A model generated the notes under the pieces. It was not told where the DNA came from. It saw only the letters and a program-made list of their open reading frames with translations, and did no database searches. Shown here piece after piece: positions 17,882 through 26,996 of a DNA stretch of 64,000 nt. Each line of letters starts with the position of its first letter. Positions within the stretch are counted from its first letter, which is position 1. Made by a program: the position numbers and the translations under genes. The DNA is taken from assembly GCA_033795365.1 (NCBI GenBank), contig JARYGU010000002.1:372001-436000 (forward strand), written 5' to 3'. The stretch is from JARYGU01 sp033795365 (lineage in GTDB: Bacteria > Pseudomonadota > Alphaproteobacteria > Rhizobiales > Rhizobiaceae).

Positions 17882-18961
17882 CTACCGGATAGACGTGGCC
17901 GTGCGCGCTATGTCGTCGCTGTCCACTTCGCTGGCGATCGGGTAGCTCAGACTTTGCAGCTGGTCCGCCGGAACGCCCTCGATGCGGGCCACGACCGCCT
18001 TGGCCAGTTCCCGCCCGGCCAGCCGGATATTCTCCCGCATCGTCATGACTTCCGGCCGCAGCCATTTGAGAAAGATGTGCGGCTCCTTCGACACCATGTC
18101 GACGTCGCGTGTCAGCACGCGGCCGCTGGATTCGATCGCCGCGATCAGCGCGATCGCACCCGAGCCGCTGCCGGAGACGATCCCGTCCGGCGGATCGGAA
18201 GCACGCATCATCGCCTCGCCTGCCTGGCGGATCTCCACCAGCGTCGAGTCGAGATTGACCTGGTTGAACGGCACGGCGGTCGCCCCGAAATCGCGGATTC
18301 CCTTGTCGAAACCGGCGCGCATGTGCAGGTGGAAGGTCAGATAGGGCGGCGGCTGCAGCAGCATGATGCGCTTGCGTCCGCGCTCGGCGAGACGGCGCAC
18401 GGCCTCGTAGGCGAAGCGCTCGTTGTCGAAGTCGTGGTAGGGATGCAGTATCCCCATCTCGGTGCGGCCGTGGGTGGCGAAGGGGAAGTTTCGCTCCGTC
18501 ATGAGGCTGACGCGCGCATCATTCGGCTCGGTGCGGGAAATGATGACGCCGTCGGCAGCGCCCGTGTCGAGCACGTAGCGGACGGGATCGAGGGGATCTC
18601 CCTTTGCCCGGTACGGCGTCACGACCAGGTGATACTGGGTCGCGGCAAGGACTTCCGATATGCCAACCACCATCGGGCTGGTAAGCCCCATGATCTCCTC
18701 TTCCAGGCTCAGGATCAGGCTGATCACGTTCGTCTTGCCGGTGCGAAGCCTGACGCCGGCCCGGTTGGGCTGGTAGCCGATCTGCCGGGCGACGAGCCGC
18801 ACGCGTTCCTTCGTCTCCGCGCCGATATCCGGCGCATCCTTCAAGGCTCTGGATACGGTGGTGATGCCGAGCCCGGTCATGAAGGCGATCGTCTTCAGCG
18901 TCGGGCGTTCATTTGAGATGGATGGCCTTGCAGCCTTCCGGTCCCTTGTCCTGTCTTCCAT
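17882..18961 (-). CDS. LacI-family transcriptional regulator of the mannoside operon
   Basis: 359 residues: N-terminal helix-turn-helix (TLKTIAFMTGLGITTVSRAL, with DAPDIGAETKERV and GYQPNRAGVRLRTGKT hinge) followed by a periplasmic-binding-protein-like sensor domain. It is divergent from the sugar ABC operon that starts at 19385, the usual place for a local regulator. Start taken at ATG 18961; a TTG four codons earlier is possible. A dyad with a central CG (19048-19061) lies 87 bp upstream and is a candidate operator. The inducer is probably a mannoside or breakdown product; that is inference. Confidence 0.92.
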   Translation of the reverse strand: MEDRTRDRKAARPSISNERPTLKTIAFMTGLGITTVSRALKDAPDIGAETKERVRLVARQIGYQPNRAGVRLRTGKTNVISLILSLEEEIMGLTSPMVVGISEVLAATQYHLVVTPYRAKGDPLDPVRYVLDTGAADGVIISRTEPNDARVSLMTERNFPFATHGRTEMGILHPYHDFDNERFAYEAVRRLAERGRKRIMLLQPPPYLTFHLHMRAGFDKGIRDFGATAVPFNQVNLDSTLVEIRQAGEAMMRASDPPDGIVSGSGSGAIALIAAIESSGRVLTRDVDMVSKEPHIFLKWLRPEVMTMRENIRLAGRELAKAVVARIEGVPADQLQSLSYPIASEVDSDDIARTATSIR

Positions 18962-19047
18962 CCCCGTCTGCAACCTTTCCGCACCGCGGCCGCCTTATAC
19001 ATGCTTTCCTACGGGCCGCCCACTCCCTTCGTGCGAGGTTGTCAAAT

Positions 19048-19061
19048 CTGTAACGATACAG
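19048..19061. promoter_or_regulatory. Candidate LacI-family operator
   Basis: CTGTAACGATACAG: arms CTGTA and TACAG around a central ACGA, with the central CG step that LacI-family repressors commonly use. It lies 87 bp before the regulator start and about 320 bp before the ABC operon start, so autoregulation is plausible. Binding is inferred. Confidence 0.4.
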
Positions 19062-19224
19062 TTCCTTTGTCGAGAGAAATCTTCCGCAAAATCGTGTCTC
19101 GGATGATCGAAGAACACTCGATCGGGTTATTCCGCATTGATGCAACTGCGAAGGTTACTTTTTTCAAGAGAAAGATCGTTTTATAAATTTTTCTTTTAAT
19201 TTCATTTATTTAATGAGATATTTT

Positions 19225-19242
19225 TGCAATCCTGCATTGCAG
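19225..19242. promoter_or_regulatory. Inverted repeat in the sugar-operon control region
   Basis: TGCAAT (19225-19230) and ATTGCA (19236-19241) form a 6-5-6 inverted repeat, overlapping the perfect odd palindrome CTGCATTGCAG (19232-19242). It lies at the edge of the AT-rich block, about 145 bp before the binding-protein start, and could bind a second regulator. Confidence 0.35.
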
Positions 19243-19384
19243 CATTGCCTCTTTCATAGGCAATTTCTGCAGAGATTTTCGCGACCGCATTCCACCTTCG
19301 TCGAATTTGCATCTGCGGCTGTTGCGCCTTCGCACAGCTTGGACTAAGTTTTTCCGGCAACGTTTCAGTGAGGGAGGAAAACTC

Positions 19385-20620
19385 ATGAATCTACGTTCTT
19401 TGGCGGTCGCTCTCGCGGCGACCGTGGCGCTGCCGTCGGCTGCCGCCCATGCCGTCGATCTGGAGGTGACGCATTGGTGGACATCGGGCGGCGAGGCGGC
19501 CGCCGTGGCCGAATTAGCCAAGGCATTCGATGCGACCGGCAACAAATGGGTCGACGGCGCGATCGCCGGCTCGGGCGGCACGGCGAGGCCGATCATGATC
19601 AGCCGCATCACCGGCGGCGACCCGATGGCGGCCACCCAGTTCAATCACGGCAGGCAGGCCGAGGAGCTTGTCGAGGCCGGACTGATGCGCGACCTGACGG
19701 ATGTCGCGACCAGGGACAACTGGAAGGAGATCATCAAGCCGTCGAGCCTGCTCGATTCCTGCACCGTCGACGGCAAGATCTATTGCGCGCCGATCAACAT
19801 TCATTCCTGGCAATGGCTCTGGTTGTCGAACGCGGCTTTCGAGAAGGCGGGCGTCGCGGTTCCGAAGAACTGGGACGAATTCGTTGCCGCTGCCCCGGCT
19901 CTGGAGAAGGCGGGAATCGTGCCGCTTGCCGTCGGAGGACAAGCCTGGCAGGCGAATGGCGCCTTCGGCGTCATCCTGCTGGCCGTCGGCGGCAAGGATC
20001 TCTACGACAAGGTCTTTGCCGACAAGGATGCGGAAGCTGCGGCAGGACCGGACGTAGCCAGGGTCTTCAAGGCTGCCGATGACGCCCGTCGCATGTCCAA
20101 GGGCACCAATGTCCAGGACTGGAACCAGGCGACCAACATGGTCATCACCGGCAAGGCCGGCGGCCAGATCATGGGAGACTGGGCGCAGGGCGAGTTCCAG
20201 CTCGCCGGCCAGAAGGCAGGTGTCGACTATACCTGCCTGCCCGGGCTCGGCATGAACGAAATCATCTCCACCGCCGGCGATGCTTTCTACTTCCCGCTCC
20301 TGAACGACGAGGAAAAGTCAAAGGCCCAGGAGGTGCTGGCTTCGACGCTACTCGATCCCAAGACGCAGGTCGCCTTCAACTTGAAGAAGGGTTCGCTTCC
20401 CGTACGCGGCGACGTCGACCTCACTGCGGCGAACGACTGCATGCGCAAGGGTCTCGACATTCTCGCCAAGGGCAATGTCGTCACCAGCACCGACCAGCTC
20501 GTTTCCGCCGATACGCAGAAACAGATGGAAGACCTCTTCGCGGAGTTCTTCGCCAACCAGTCGATCACGCCTGAGGCCGCGCAGAAGCGCTTTGCCGACA
20601 TCATCGCCGCGGCCGACTGA
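19385..20620 (+). CDS. Sugar ABC transporter substrate-binding protein (GtsA-like)
   Basis: Periplasmic family-1 sugar-binding lipocalin-free binding protein of 411 residues with an N-terminal signal peptide (MNLRSLAVALAATVALPSAAAHA, predicted cut after Ala-His-Ala). The mature start VDLEVTHWWTSGGEAAAVAEL resembles the glucose/mannose-binding GtsA group. FNLKKGSLPVRGDVD near the C-terminus is also typical. The ATG at 19385 is preceded by GGGAGGAAAA. First gene of the importer; the downstream beta-mannosidase suggests that the cargo is a mannose-containing disaccharide or oligosaccharide, which is inference from context. Confidence 0.9.
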   Translation: MNLRSLAVALAATVALPSAAAHAVDLEVTHWWTSGGEAAAVAELAKAFDATGNKWVDGAIAGSGGTARPIMISRITGGDPMAATQFNHGRQAEELVEAGLMRDLTDVATRDNWKEIIKPSSLLDSCTVDGKIYCAPINIHSWQWLWLSNAAFEKAGVAVPKNWDEFVAAAPALEKAGIVPLAVGGQAWQANGAFGVILLAVGGKDLYDKVFADKDAEAAAGPDVARVFKAADDARRMSKGTNVQDWNQATNMVITGKAGGQIMGDWAQGEFQLAGQKAGVDYTCLPGLGMNEIISTAGDAFYFPLLNDEEKSKAQEVLASTLLDPKTQVAFNLKKGSLPVRGDVDLTAANDCMRKGLDILAKGNVVTSTDQLVSADTQKQMEDLFAEFFANQSITPEAAQKRFADIIAAAD

Positions 20621-20775
20621 GCCTGTGGCCGATCCTTGCGCAAGCCGGTTCCGAAGAGGCGGGGCCGGCGGATGAACGGATGCGTGCCTCGGGTCTGCCC
20701 GTGCAGGGCGGCCTTGCGGACATGCTTCCGCCTGCGAAGCCGGAAGTGCCATCGGCCTTCCGGCGACCGGTGGAT

Positions 20776-20796
20776 CGGATCGGGGGAAGCGATCCG
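20776..20796 (+). other. Hairpin between binding-protein and permease genes
   Basis: CGGATCG (20776-20782) and CGATCCG (20790-20796) form a 7-bp stem with a GGGGAAG loop, just before the AGGAGAAGAAGGAAG ribosome-binding region of the first permease. There is no T-run. Hairpins at this position in ABC operons often protect the abundant binding-protein message from 3' decay; that role is inferred. The rest of the 197-bp spacer (20621-20817) holds nothing recognisable. Confidence 0.4.
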
Positions 20797-20817
20797 AGGA
20801 GAAGAAGGAAGTGACAT

Positions 20818-21720
20818 ATGACGGGCCAAGCATATGCCGGCCGGCCGAACAGACTGCTGCGCAATCTGAATGCCAAGATTGCATCGATCCCGATGGTGCT
20901 GACCGCCGTTTTCATCTTTCTCGGCGGCACGTCGTGGACGGTGTTCTATTCCTTCACCAATTCGAAGCTCCTGCCGCGTCTGTCCTTCGTGGGCTTCGAG
21001 CAGTATGAGCGGCTGTGGGCGGCGCCCCGCTGGATCGTGTCCATCCAGAATCTCGCCATCTACGGCATATGCTCGTTGATTTTCAGCCTGGTGATCGGCT
21101 TCGTGCTGGCCGCGCTGATGGATCAGAAGATACGGTTCGAAAACACCTTCCGCACGATTTTCCTCTATCCGTTCGCTCTTTCCTTCGTCGTGACCGGACT
21201 GGTCTGGCAATGGGTGCTCAATCCGGAGTTCGGCATACAGTCGGTGGTCCGTGCGCTCGGCTGGACGGGCTTCTCGTTCGATCCGCTCTACGATTCGAGC
21301 ATCGTCATCTACGGGATCCTGATCGCCGCCCTCTGGCAAGGCACGGGTCTTGTGATGTGCCTCATGCTGGCGGGATTGCGCGGCATCGACGAGGATATCT
21401 GGAAGGCTGCCCGCGTCGACGGCATTCCGATGTGGAAGACCTATCTTTTCATCGTCATCCCGATGATGCGCGGCGTCTTCATCACGACGCTGGTGATCAT
21501 CGCGAGCGGCATCGTGCGGGTCTACGATCTCGTGGTGGCGCAGACGAGCGGCGGGCCGGGCATCGCCTCGGAAGTCCCCGCCAAATATGTCTACGACTAC
21601 ATGTTCCAGGCGCAGAACCTCGGACAGGGTTTCGCAGCGTCGACGATGATGCTGCTGACGGTCGCCATCATCATCGTTCCCTGGGCCTATCTCGAATTCG
21701 GAGGGCGCAAACGTGGCTGA
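20818..21720 (+). CDS. Sugar ABC transporter permease, MalF type
   Basis: 300-residue inner-membrane permease with six predicted transmembrane segments. The cytoplasmic EAA loop is seen as EDIWKAARVDGIPMWKTYLFIVIPMM. It contacts the ATPase and forms half of the channel with the next permease. Preceded by a strong purine-rich ribosome-binding stretch and overlapping the second permease gene by 8 bp, which points to coupled, equimolar synthesis. Confidence 0.92.
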   Translation: MTGQAYAGRPNRLLRNLNAKIASIPMVLTAVFIFLGGTSWTVFYSFTNSKLLPRLSFVGFEQYERLWAAPRWIVSIQNLAIYGICSLIFSLVIGFVLAALMDQKIRFENTFRTIFLYPFALSFVVTGLVWQWVLNPEFGIQSVVRALGWTGFSFDPLYDSSIVIYGILIAALWQGTGLVMCLMLAGLRGIDEDIWKAARVDGIPMWKTYLFIVIPMMRGVFITTLVIIASGIVRVYDLVVAQTSGGPGIASEVPAKYVYDYMFQAQNLGQGFAASTMMLLTVAIIIVPWAYLEFGGRKRG

Positions 21721-22657
21721 CATCGGCACACTCAATCGAACGGCGGCCGGCTTCGACGCAGTCTCCGACCAGGTCGCCTCCGGGCCTCGCGGCATGCGGC
21801 CGCGCCGGTTTCTCTCACCCCGCAACATCATGCTCTACGGCACGCTCTTCGTCGCCGCCGCCTATTATCTCCTGCCGCTCTACGTGATGATCGTCACCTC
21901 GCTGAAGGGCATGCCGGAAATCCGGCTCGGCAACATCTTCTCTCCGCCGATCGAAATCACCTTCGAGCCCTGGGTCAAGGCATGGTCGAGCGCCTGCACG
22001 GGGCTTAATTGCGACGGGCTCTCGCGCGGGTTCTGGAATTCCGTGCGCATTACCATCCCGTCGACGATCGTCTCCATCGCGATTGCCTCGGTGAACGGCT
22101 ACGCGCTCGCCAACTGGCGCTTCAAGGGGGCGGATCTCTTCTTCACGATCCTCATCGTCGGCGCCTTCATTCCTTATCAGGTCATGATCTACCCGATCGT
22201 CATCGTGCTGCGCGAAATGGGCATATACGGCACGCTGACCGGCCTCATCATCGTGCACACGATCTTCGGCATGCCGATCCTGACGCTGCTCTTCCGCAAC
22301 TATTTCGCGTCGCTGCCGGAAGAGCTGTTCAAGGCGGCGCGCATCGATGGCGCCGGGTTCTGGCAGATCTATTTCCGCATCATGCTGCCGATGTCGCTTC
22401 CGATCTTCGTCGTCGCGATGATCCTGCAGATCACCGGCATCTGGAACGACTTCCTCTTCGGCGTCGTGTTCACAAGGCCGGAATACTATCCGATGACCGT
22501 CCAGCTCAACAACATCGTCAACTCGGTCCAGGGCGTGAAGGAATACAACGTCAACATGGCCGCGACGATCCTGACCGGTGCGGTCCCGCTCATCGTCTAT
22601 TTCGTCTCCGGGCGGCTGTTTGTCCGCGGCGTTGCCGCCGGCGCGGTGAAAGGTTGA
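21713..22657 (+). CDS. Sugar ABC transporter permease, MalG type
   Basis: 314-residue partner permease. An N-terminal cytoplasmic stretch of about 40 residues is followed by six transmembrane segments; the EAA loop reads EELFKAARIDGAGFWQIYFRIMLPM. It overlaps the MalF-type gene by 8 bp and lies 3 bp before the ATPase gene. Confidence 0.92.
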   Translation: MADIGTLNRTAAGFDAVSDQVASGPRGMRPRRFLSPRNIMLYGTLFVAAAYYLLPLYVMIVTSLKGMPEIRLGNIFSPPIEITFEPWVKAWSSACTGLNCDGLSRGFWNSVRITIPSTIVSIAIASVNGYALANWRFKGADLFFTILIVGAFIPYQVMIYPIVIVLREMGIYGTLTGLIIVHTIFGMPILTLLFRNYFASLPEELFKAARIDGAGFWQIYFRIMLPMSLPIFVVAMILQITGIWNDFLFGVVFTRPEYYPMTVQLNNIVNSVQGVKEYNVNMAATILTGAVPLIVYFVSGRLFVRGVAAGAVKG

Positions 22658-22660
22658 TAA

Positions 22661-23755
22661 ATGACAACATCAAGCGTTTCCATCAAGGACCTCTCGCTCA
22701 ATTTCGGCGCGGTCAGCGTTCTGAAGAATCTCGATCTCGACATCGACGACGGTGAATTCCTCGTCCTTCTGGGCTCGTCCGGCTGCGGCAAATCCACGCT
22801 TTTGAACTGCATCGCGGGCCTGCTCGACATCAGCGAAGGCCAGATCTTCATCAAGGGCAAGAACGTCACCTGGGAGGAGCCCAAGGACCGCGGCATCGGC
22901 ATGGTGTTCCAGTCCTATGCGCTCTATCCGCAGATGAGCGTGGAGAAGAACCTCTCCTTCGGCCTCAAGGTGGCGAAGCTGCCGAAGGCGGAGATCGACA
23001 AGCGTGTGGCGCGCGCCGCCGAAATCCTGCAGATCGGGCCGCTCCTCAAGCGCAAGCCGGCCGAGCTTTCCGGCGGCCAGCGCCAGCGCGTGGCGATCGG
23101 CCGGGCACTGGTGCGCGATGTCGACGTATTCCTCTTCGACGAGCCGCTGTCGAACCTCGACGCCAAGCTGCGATCCGAGCTGCGGGTCGAAATCAAGCGG
23201 CTGCACCAGTCGCTGAAGAACACGATGATCTACGTCACCCACGACCAGATCGAGGCGCTGACGCTGGCCGACCGCATCGCCATCATGAAGAGCGGGGTCA
23301 TCCAGCAGCTCGCCGACCCGAACACGATCTACAACGTCCCGAGGAATCTGTTCGTCGCAGGATTCATCGGCTCGCCTTCGATGAATTTCCTGCGCGGCGA
23401 GATCGCCGAGCGGGAGGGCGAACCGGTCTTTTTCACCCATGGCGTGACATTCTCGCTTGCGGGCTACAAGGCGGGCGAGCCGCTTGCCGCCGGCCGCAAG
23501 GTCGTCCTCGGCGTCCGGCCGGAGCATGTTAAGGTGAACGACGCGGCCGATGCCACCGGCGAGACGCACGATGCCGTCGTCGACATCGAGGAGCCGATGG
23601 GCGCCGACAACCTGCTCTGGCTGAAGCATGCCGGCCACACGATCGGCGTCCGCATCGCCGGTTCGCGGCGCTTCGCACCCGGCACCGCCGTCCGGCTCTC
23701 CTTCGACATGCCGCTCGCCTCGCTGTTCGATGCGGAGACGGAGGAGAGGATTTGA
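22661..23755 (+). CDS. Sugar ABC transporter ATP-binding protein (UgpC/MsmK type)
   Basis: 364-residue CUT1-family ATPase. Walker A GSSGCGKST at about residues 38-46, signature ELSGGQRQRVAIGRALV, Walker B VFLFDEPLSNLD and switch histidine in YVTHDQIEA are all intact. The C-terminal third carries the regulatory TOBE-type domain (LGVRPEHVKV). Length is normal for the family. Starts 3 bp after the second permease and completes the importer. Confidence 0.94.
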   Translation: MTTSSVSIKDLSLNFGAVSVLKNLDLDIDDGEFLVLLGSSGCGKSTLLNCIAGLLDISEGQIFIKGKNVTWEEPKDRGIGMVFQSYALYPQMSVEKNLSFGLKVAKLPKAEIDKRVARAAEILQIGPLLKRKPAELSGGQRQRVAIGRALVRDVDVFLFDEPLSNLDAKLRSELRVEIKRLHQSLKNTMIYVTHDQIEALTLADRIAIMKSGVIQQLADPNTIYNVPRNLFVAGFIGSPSMNFLRGEIAEREGEPVFFTHGVTFSLAGYKAGEPLAAGRKVVLGVRPEHVKVNDAADATGETHDAVVDIEEPMGADNLLWLKHAGHTIGVRIAGSRRFAPGTAVRLSFDMPLASLFDAETEERI

Positions 23756-23814
23756 CCAAGGCCGCGCCGGAGATTTCGTCCCCGGCGGAACCGAAAAATT
23801 CCTGAGACAAGCAC

Positions 23815-26283
23815 ATGCCCCATATTTCCGATTCCACCTCATTCGATCTTTCCGGTGATTGGCGCCTTTCAAGCACTGAGGGCGACCACGCCATCGCCAT
23901 GCGCGTGCCGGGCGACGTCCACAGCGCCCTTCTCGCCGCAAGCCTCATTCCCGATCCCTATCACGGCCGCAACGAGCGCGACGTGCAATGGGTGGCGCAG
24001 AAGGACTGGCAGATCGAACGCAGCTTCGACCTTGCGCCGGAGATGCTGGAAGGGCGCTGGTATCTCGACATCGGCAGCATCGACACGGTGGCTTCCGTCT
24101 ATGTCAACGGCGTATTGGTCCAAGATACGGACAACTGCTTCCTGCGCTACCGCCCCGATGTGACGGACGCGCTGAAGGCGGGCGAGAACCTTGTGCGGAT
24201 CGTCATCCATTCCAGCATCGCCGCAGGCGCGCTGCGGCAATCGGAACAGCCGTTCTTCATTCCCTGGCAGGAGGGCAACTCGCCTATCCCGAACGGCAAC
24301 ATGCTGAGAAAGCCCCAGTGCCATTTCGGCTGGGACTGGAACATCGCCATCGCGCCGCTCGGCATCTATGGTGAAATCGCGCTGAAGCGGCTGGAGGTCG
24401 CCCGCATCGAGCATGTGACGACGCGGCAGTTCCATCACGCGAACGGCGCCGTCGACCTCTATGTCACCGCGACCTTCTTCGCTGACGAGCCCGGCATACT
24501 GCCCGTGCATTTCTCGCTCGGCGAGGAACGCGTCCGTCTCGACATCGGGATCAATGCGGGCGAGACGGTGCTGACGCACATGTTCCGCATCGACGATCCG
24601 CAGCTCTGGTGGCCGGCGGGCAGCGGCGCGCAGCCGCTTTATAGCCTGCACGTGGAAACCCCGACCGAGACGGTCGCGCGCAAGATCGGGCTGAGGCGCA
24701 TCGAGCTGCTGACCGATCCGGACGAGGCGGGTGCACGCTTCGCGTTGCGCGTCAACGGCGGCGAGATCTTCTGCCGCGGCGCCAACTGGATTCCGGCCGA
24801 CGCGCTCTTCTCGCGCGTGACGGAGGAGGCCGTGCGCGATCTGCTGCAGTCGGCCGCCGACGCCAACATGAACATGATCCGCGTCTGGGGCGGCGGTTTC
24901 TACGAGCCGGACTGGTTCTACGATCTCTGCGACGAGCTCGGCCTGATGGTCTGGCAGGATTTCATGTTCGCCTGCAACCTCTATCCCTCGACCGAGGCCT
25001 TTCTCGACAATGTCGCCGCCGAGGTGGACTATCAGGTCCGCCGCCTCTCGTCCCATCCCTCGATCGTCCTGTGGTGCGGCGACAACGAGCTCGTCGGCGC
25101 GCTCAACTGGTTCGACGTCAGCCGCAAGGACCGCGACCGTTATCTCGTCTCCTACGACCGCCTCAACCGCACCATCGAGGTCGCGATGAAGCGGGCCGCG
25201 CCGGGGGCGATCTGGTGGCCGTCGAGCCCTGCTTCGGGCTATCTCGACTTCGGTGACGCCTGGCATGCGGACGGTTCGGGCGACATGCACTACTGGTCGG
25301 TCTGGCACGAGAACAAGTCGTTCGACAATTACCGCACGGTGCGCCCACGCTTCTGCTCGGAATTCGGCTTCCAGTCCTACACCTCCATGCCGGTGATGCG
25401 GAGCTTTGCCGAGCCCAAGGACATGAACATCGCCTCGCCGGTGATGGAGAGCCACCAGAAGAACGCCGGCGGCAACGAGCGGATCGCCGGTACCATGTTC
25501 CGCTACTTCCGTTTCCCCAAGGATTTTGCGAGCTTCGTCTATCTGAGCCAGATTCAGCAGGGCCTCGCCATCCGTACGGCGGTCGAATACTGGCGCTCGC
25601 TGAAACCCCATTGCATGGGAACGCTCTACTGGCAGCTCAACGACACCTGGCCGGTCGCCTCCTGGTCGAGCCTGGACCATGGCGGCGGCTGGAAGGCGAT
25701 GCACTACATGGTCCGCCGTTTCTTCCAGCCGGTCGCCGTCGCCGCGATCCCGGCACCGGCCGGCGGCGGGCTCGATTTCTCCATGGTCAACGACACGGCC
25801 GGACCGGTGACGGTGCGGCTGACGGTGTGGCAGGTCGACCTTGCGGGCAACAGGCGGCCATTCCGCGAAGCCGAGGGGGGCTGCGGGCCGGACAGGGCGG
25901 AAACCCTGCTGTCGGTTCCGGCTGAGGAGCTTGCCGGGGATGCGCTGCTCTTCTGGTCCTTCGAAGCCTCGAACGGCATGCGCGGCGAGGGCCATCACGC
26001 CCAGGCCACCTACAAGGCGCTGGACCTCCAGCCTTCCGGCCTGACCCTCGATGCGTCCGAGCGCGCCGACGGCACCTTCGACGTCCGGGTCAAGGCGAAG
26101 GGGCTCGCGCTCCACGTCATGCTGGAGGCCGACAGGCCCGGCCGCTGGTCGGACAATGCCTTCGATCTCGCCGCGGGCGAGGAGAGGGTGCTCGTCTTCA
26201 CGCCGCAGCCGGGCGGGACGCCACCGCAAGCCCGGCCGGAATTCAGCTGGCTCGACCTCCATTCCTGCCAGTCCGCCGAATGA
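23815..26283 (+). CDS. Beta-mannosidase, glycoside hydrolase family 2
   Basis: Hydrolyses terminal non-reducing beta-D-mannose residues. The 822 residues cover the sugar-binding, immunoglobulin-like and TIM-barrel domains of GH2: the start LSGDWRLSSTEG and MRVPGDVHSALL are typical of beta-mannosidase, with FIPWQEGNSPIPNGN and QCHFGWDWN following. Predicted acid/base Glu425 in WCGDNELVG and nucleophile Glu516 in CSEFGFQS. No signal peptide, so it acts in the cytoplasm on imported substrate. It follows the importer by 59 bp and is followed by the isomerase gene 7 bp on, fitting an uptake-then-cleave operon. Confidence 0.93.
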   Translation: MPHISDSTSFDLSGDWRLSSTEGDHAIAMRVPGDVHSALLAASLIPDPYHGRNERDVQWVAQKDWQIERSFDLAPEMLEGRWYLDIGSIDTVASVYVNGVLVQDTDNCFLRYRPDVTDALKAGENLVRIVIHSSIAAGALRQSEQPFFIPWQEGNSPIPNGNMLRKPQCHFGWDWNIAIAPLGIYGEIALKRLEVARIEHVTTRQFHHANGAVDLYVTATFFADEPGILPVHFSLGEERVRLDIGINAGETVLTHMFRIDDPQLWWPAGSGAQPLYSLHVETPTETVARKIGLRRIELLTDPDEAGARFALRVNGGEIFCRGANWIPADALFSRVTEEAVRDLLQSAADANMNMIRVWGGGFYEPDWFYDLCDELGLMVWQDFMFACNLYPSTEAFLDNVAAEVDYQVRRLSSHPSIVLWCGDNELVGALNWFDVSRKDRDRYLVSYDRLNRTIEVAMKRAAPGAIWWPSSPASGYLDFGDAWHADGSGDMHYWSVWHENKSFDNYRTVRPRFCSEFGFQSYTSMPVMRSFAEPKDMNIASPVMESHQKNAGGNERIAGTMFRYFRFPKDFASFVYLSQIQQGLAIRTAVEYWRSLKPHCMGTLYWQLNDTWPVASWSSLDHGGGWKAMHYMVRRFFQPVAVAAIPAPAGGGLDFSMVNDTAGPVTVRLTVWQVDLAGNRRPFREAEGGCGPDRAETLLSVPAEELAGDALLFWSFEASNGMRGEGHHAQATYKALDLQPSGLTLDASERADGTFDVRVKAKGLALHVMLEADRPGRWSDNAFDLAAGEERVLVFTPQPGGTPPQARPEFSWLDLHSCQSAE

Positions 26284-26290
26284 GGAAAGC

Positions 26291-26986
26291 ATGAAACGCA
26301 GCGAGATCAACGATATCATTCGCGAGGGAGACGCCTTCATCCGCTCCTTCGGTTACCGCATGCCGCCTTTCGCCTATTGGTCGCCGCAGGAGCTGCGCGC
26401 GCGGGCGGCCACCGACAGCCGGGCGATCGTCGACGGCAGCCTCGGCTGGGACATCACGGATTTCGGCTCCGGCGACTTCGCCCGCACCGGGCTCTTCCTC
26501 TTCACCGTGCGCAACGGTTCGGCGCAGGACCTGAAGAACGCCTGCGGCATGCTCTATGCCGAAAAGATCATGATCGCGCGCCGCGACCAGCTTACCCCGA
26601 TGCATCATCACATCGTCAAGGCCGAGGACATCATCAATCGCGGCGGCGGCAATCTCGTGCTTCAGCTCTTCAATGTCGCCGGGGACGGCTCGGTCGATAC
26701 GGCAGGCGATATCGAGGTGGCGGCCGATGGAAGCCTCCGCCGCCTGAAGGCCGGCGAACACCTGAAGCTTGCGCCCGGCGAAAGCGTGACGCTGCTGCCG
26801 CATCACTGGCATGCCTTCTGGGGCGAGAACGGCGACGTGCTCGTCGGCGAGGTCTCCACCGTCAACGACGACCGCACCGACAATATTTTCCGCGATTCGG
26901 TCGGCCGCTTCGCGCAAATCGAGGAGGATGGAGACCCGCTCCATCTCCTCGTCTCGGACTATGAACAATGGTTGCAAACAGCATAA
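26291..26986 (+). CDS. D-lyxose/D-mannose-type ketol-isomerase (cupin)
   Basis: 231-residue D-lyxose isomerase family protein (cupin fold). The metal-binding region is seen as PMHHHIVKAEDIINRGGG, with a second histidine cluster in LLPHHWHAFWGE. Family members interconvert D-lyxose/D-xylulose and often D-mannose/D-fructose. Placed directly after a beta-mannosidase, conversion of released mannose to fructose is the most economical role; this is inference. The ATG at 26291 has GAGGAAAGC just upstream; the open frame extends 80 codons upstream inside the mannosidase without similarity. Confidence 0.88.
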   Translation: MKRSEINDIIREGDAFIRSFGYRMPPFAYWSPQELRARAATDSRAIVDGSLGWDITDFGSGDFARTGLFLFTVRNGSAQDLKNACGMLYAEKIMIARRDQLTPMHHHIVKAEDIINRGGGNLVLQLFNVAGDGSVDTAGDIEVAADGSLRRLKAGEHLKLAPGESVTLLPHHWHAFWGENGDVLVGEVSTVNDDRTDNIFRDSVGRFAQIEEDGDPLHLLVSDYEQWLQTA

Positions 26987-26996
26987 GGAATATCCC

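Larger units (their letters stand above)
18962..19384. other. 423-bp divergent control region of the sugar operon
   Basis: Spacer between the LacI-family gene and the substrate-binding protein gene. It holds two inverted repeats annotated separately, a markedly AT-rich block at about 19155-19225, and a weak promoter-like pair TTGCGC (19322-19327) / TAAGTT (19345-19350) with 17-bp spacing. The SD GGGAGGAAAA lies before the ATG at 19385. No gene is seen. Confidence 0.5.

Noticed and set aside
23869..26340. 823-codon minus-strand open frame opposite the beta-mannosidase
   Set aside because: Shadow frame; the plus strand encodes all GH2 catalytic motifs.
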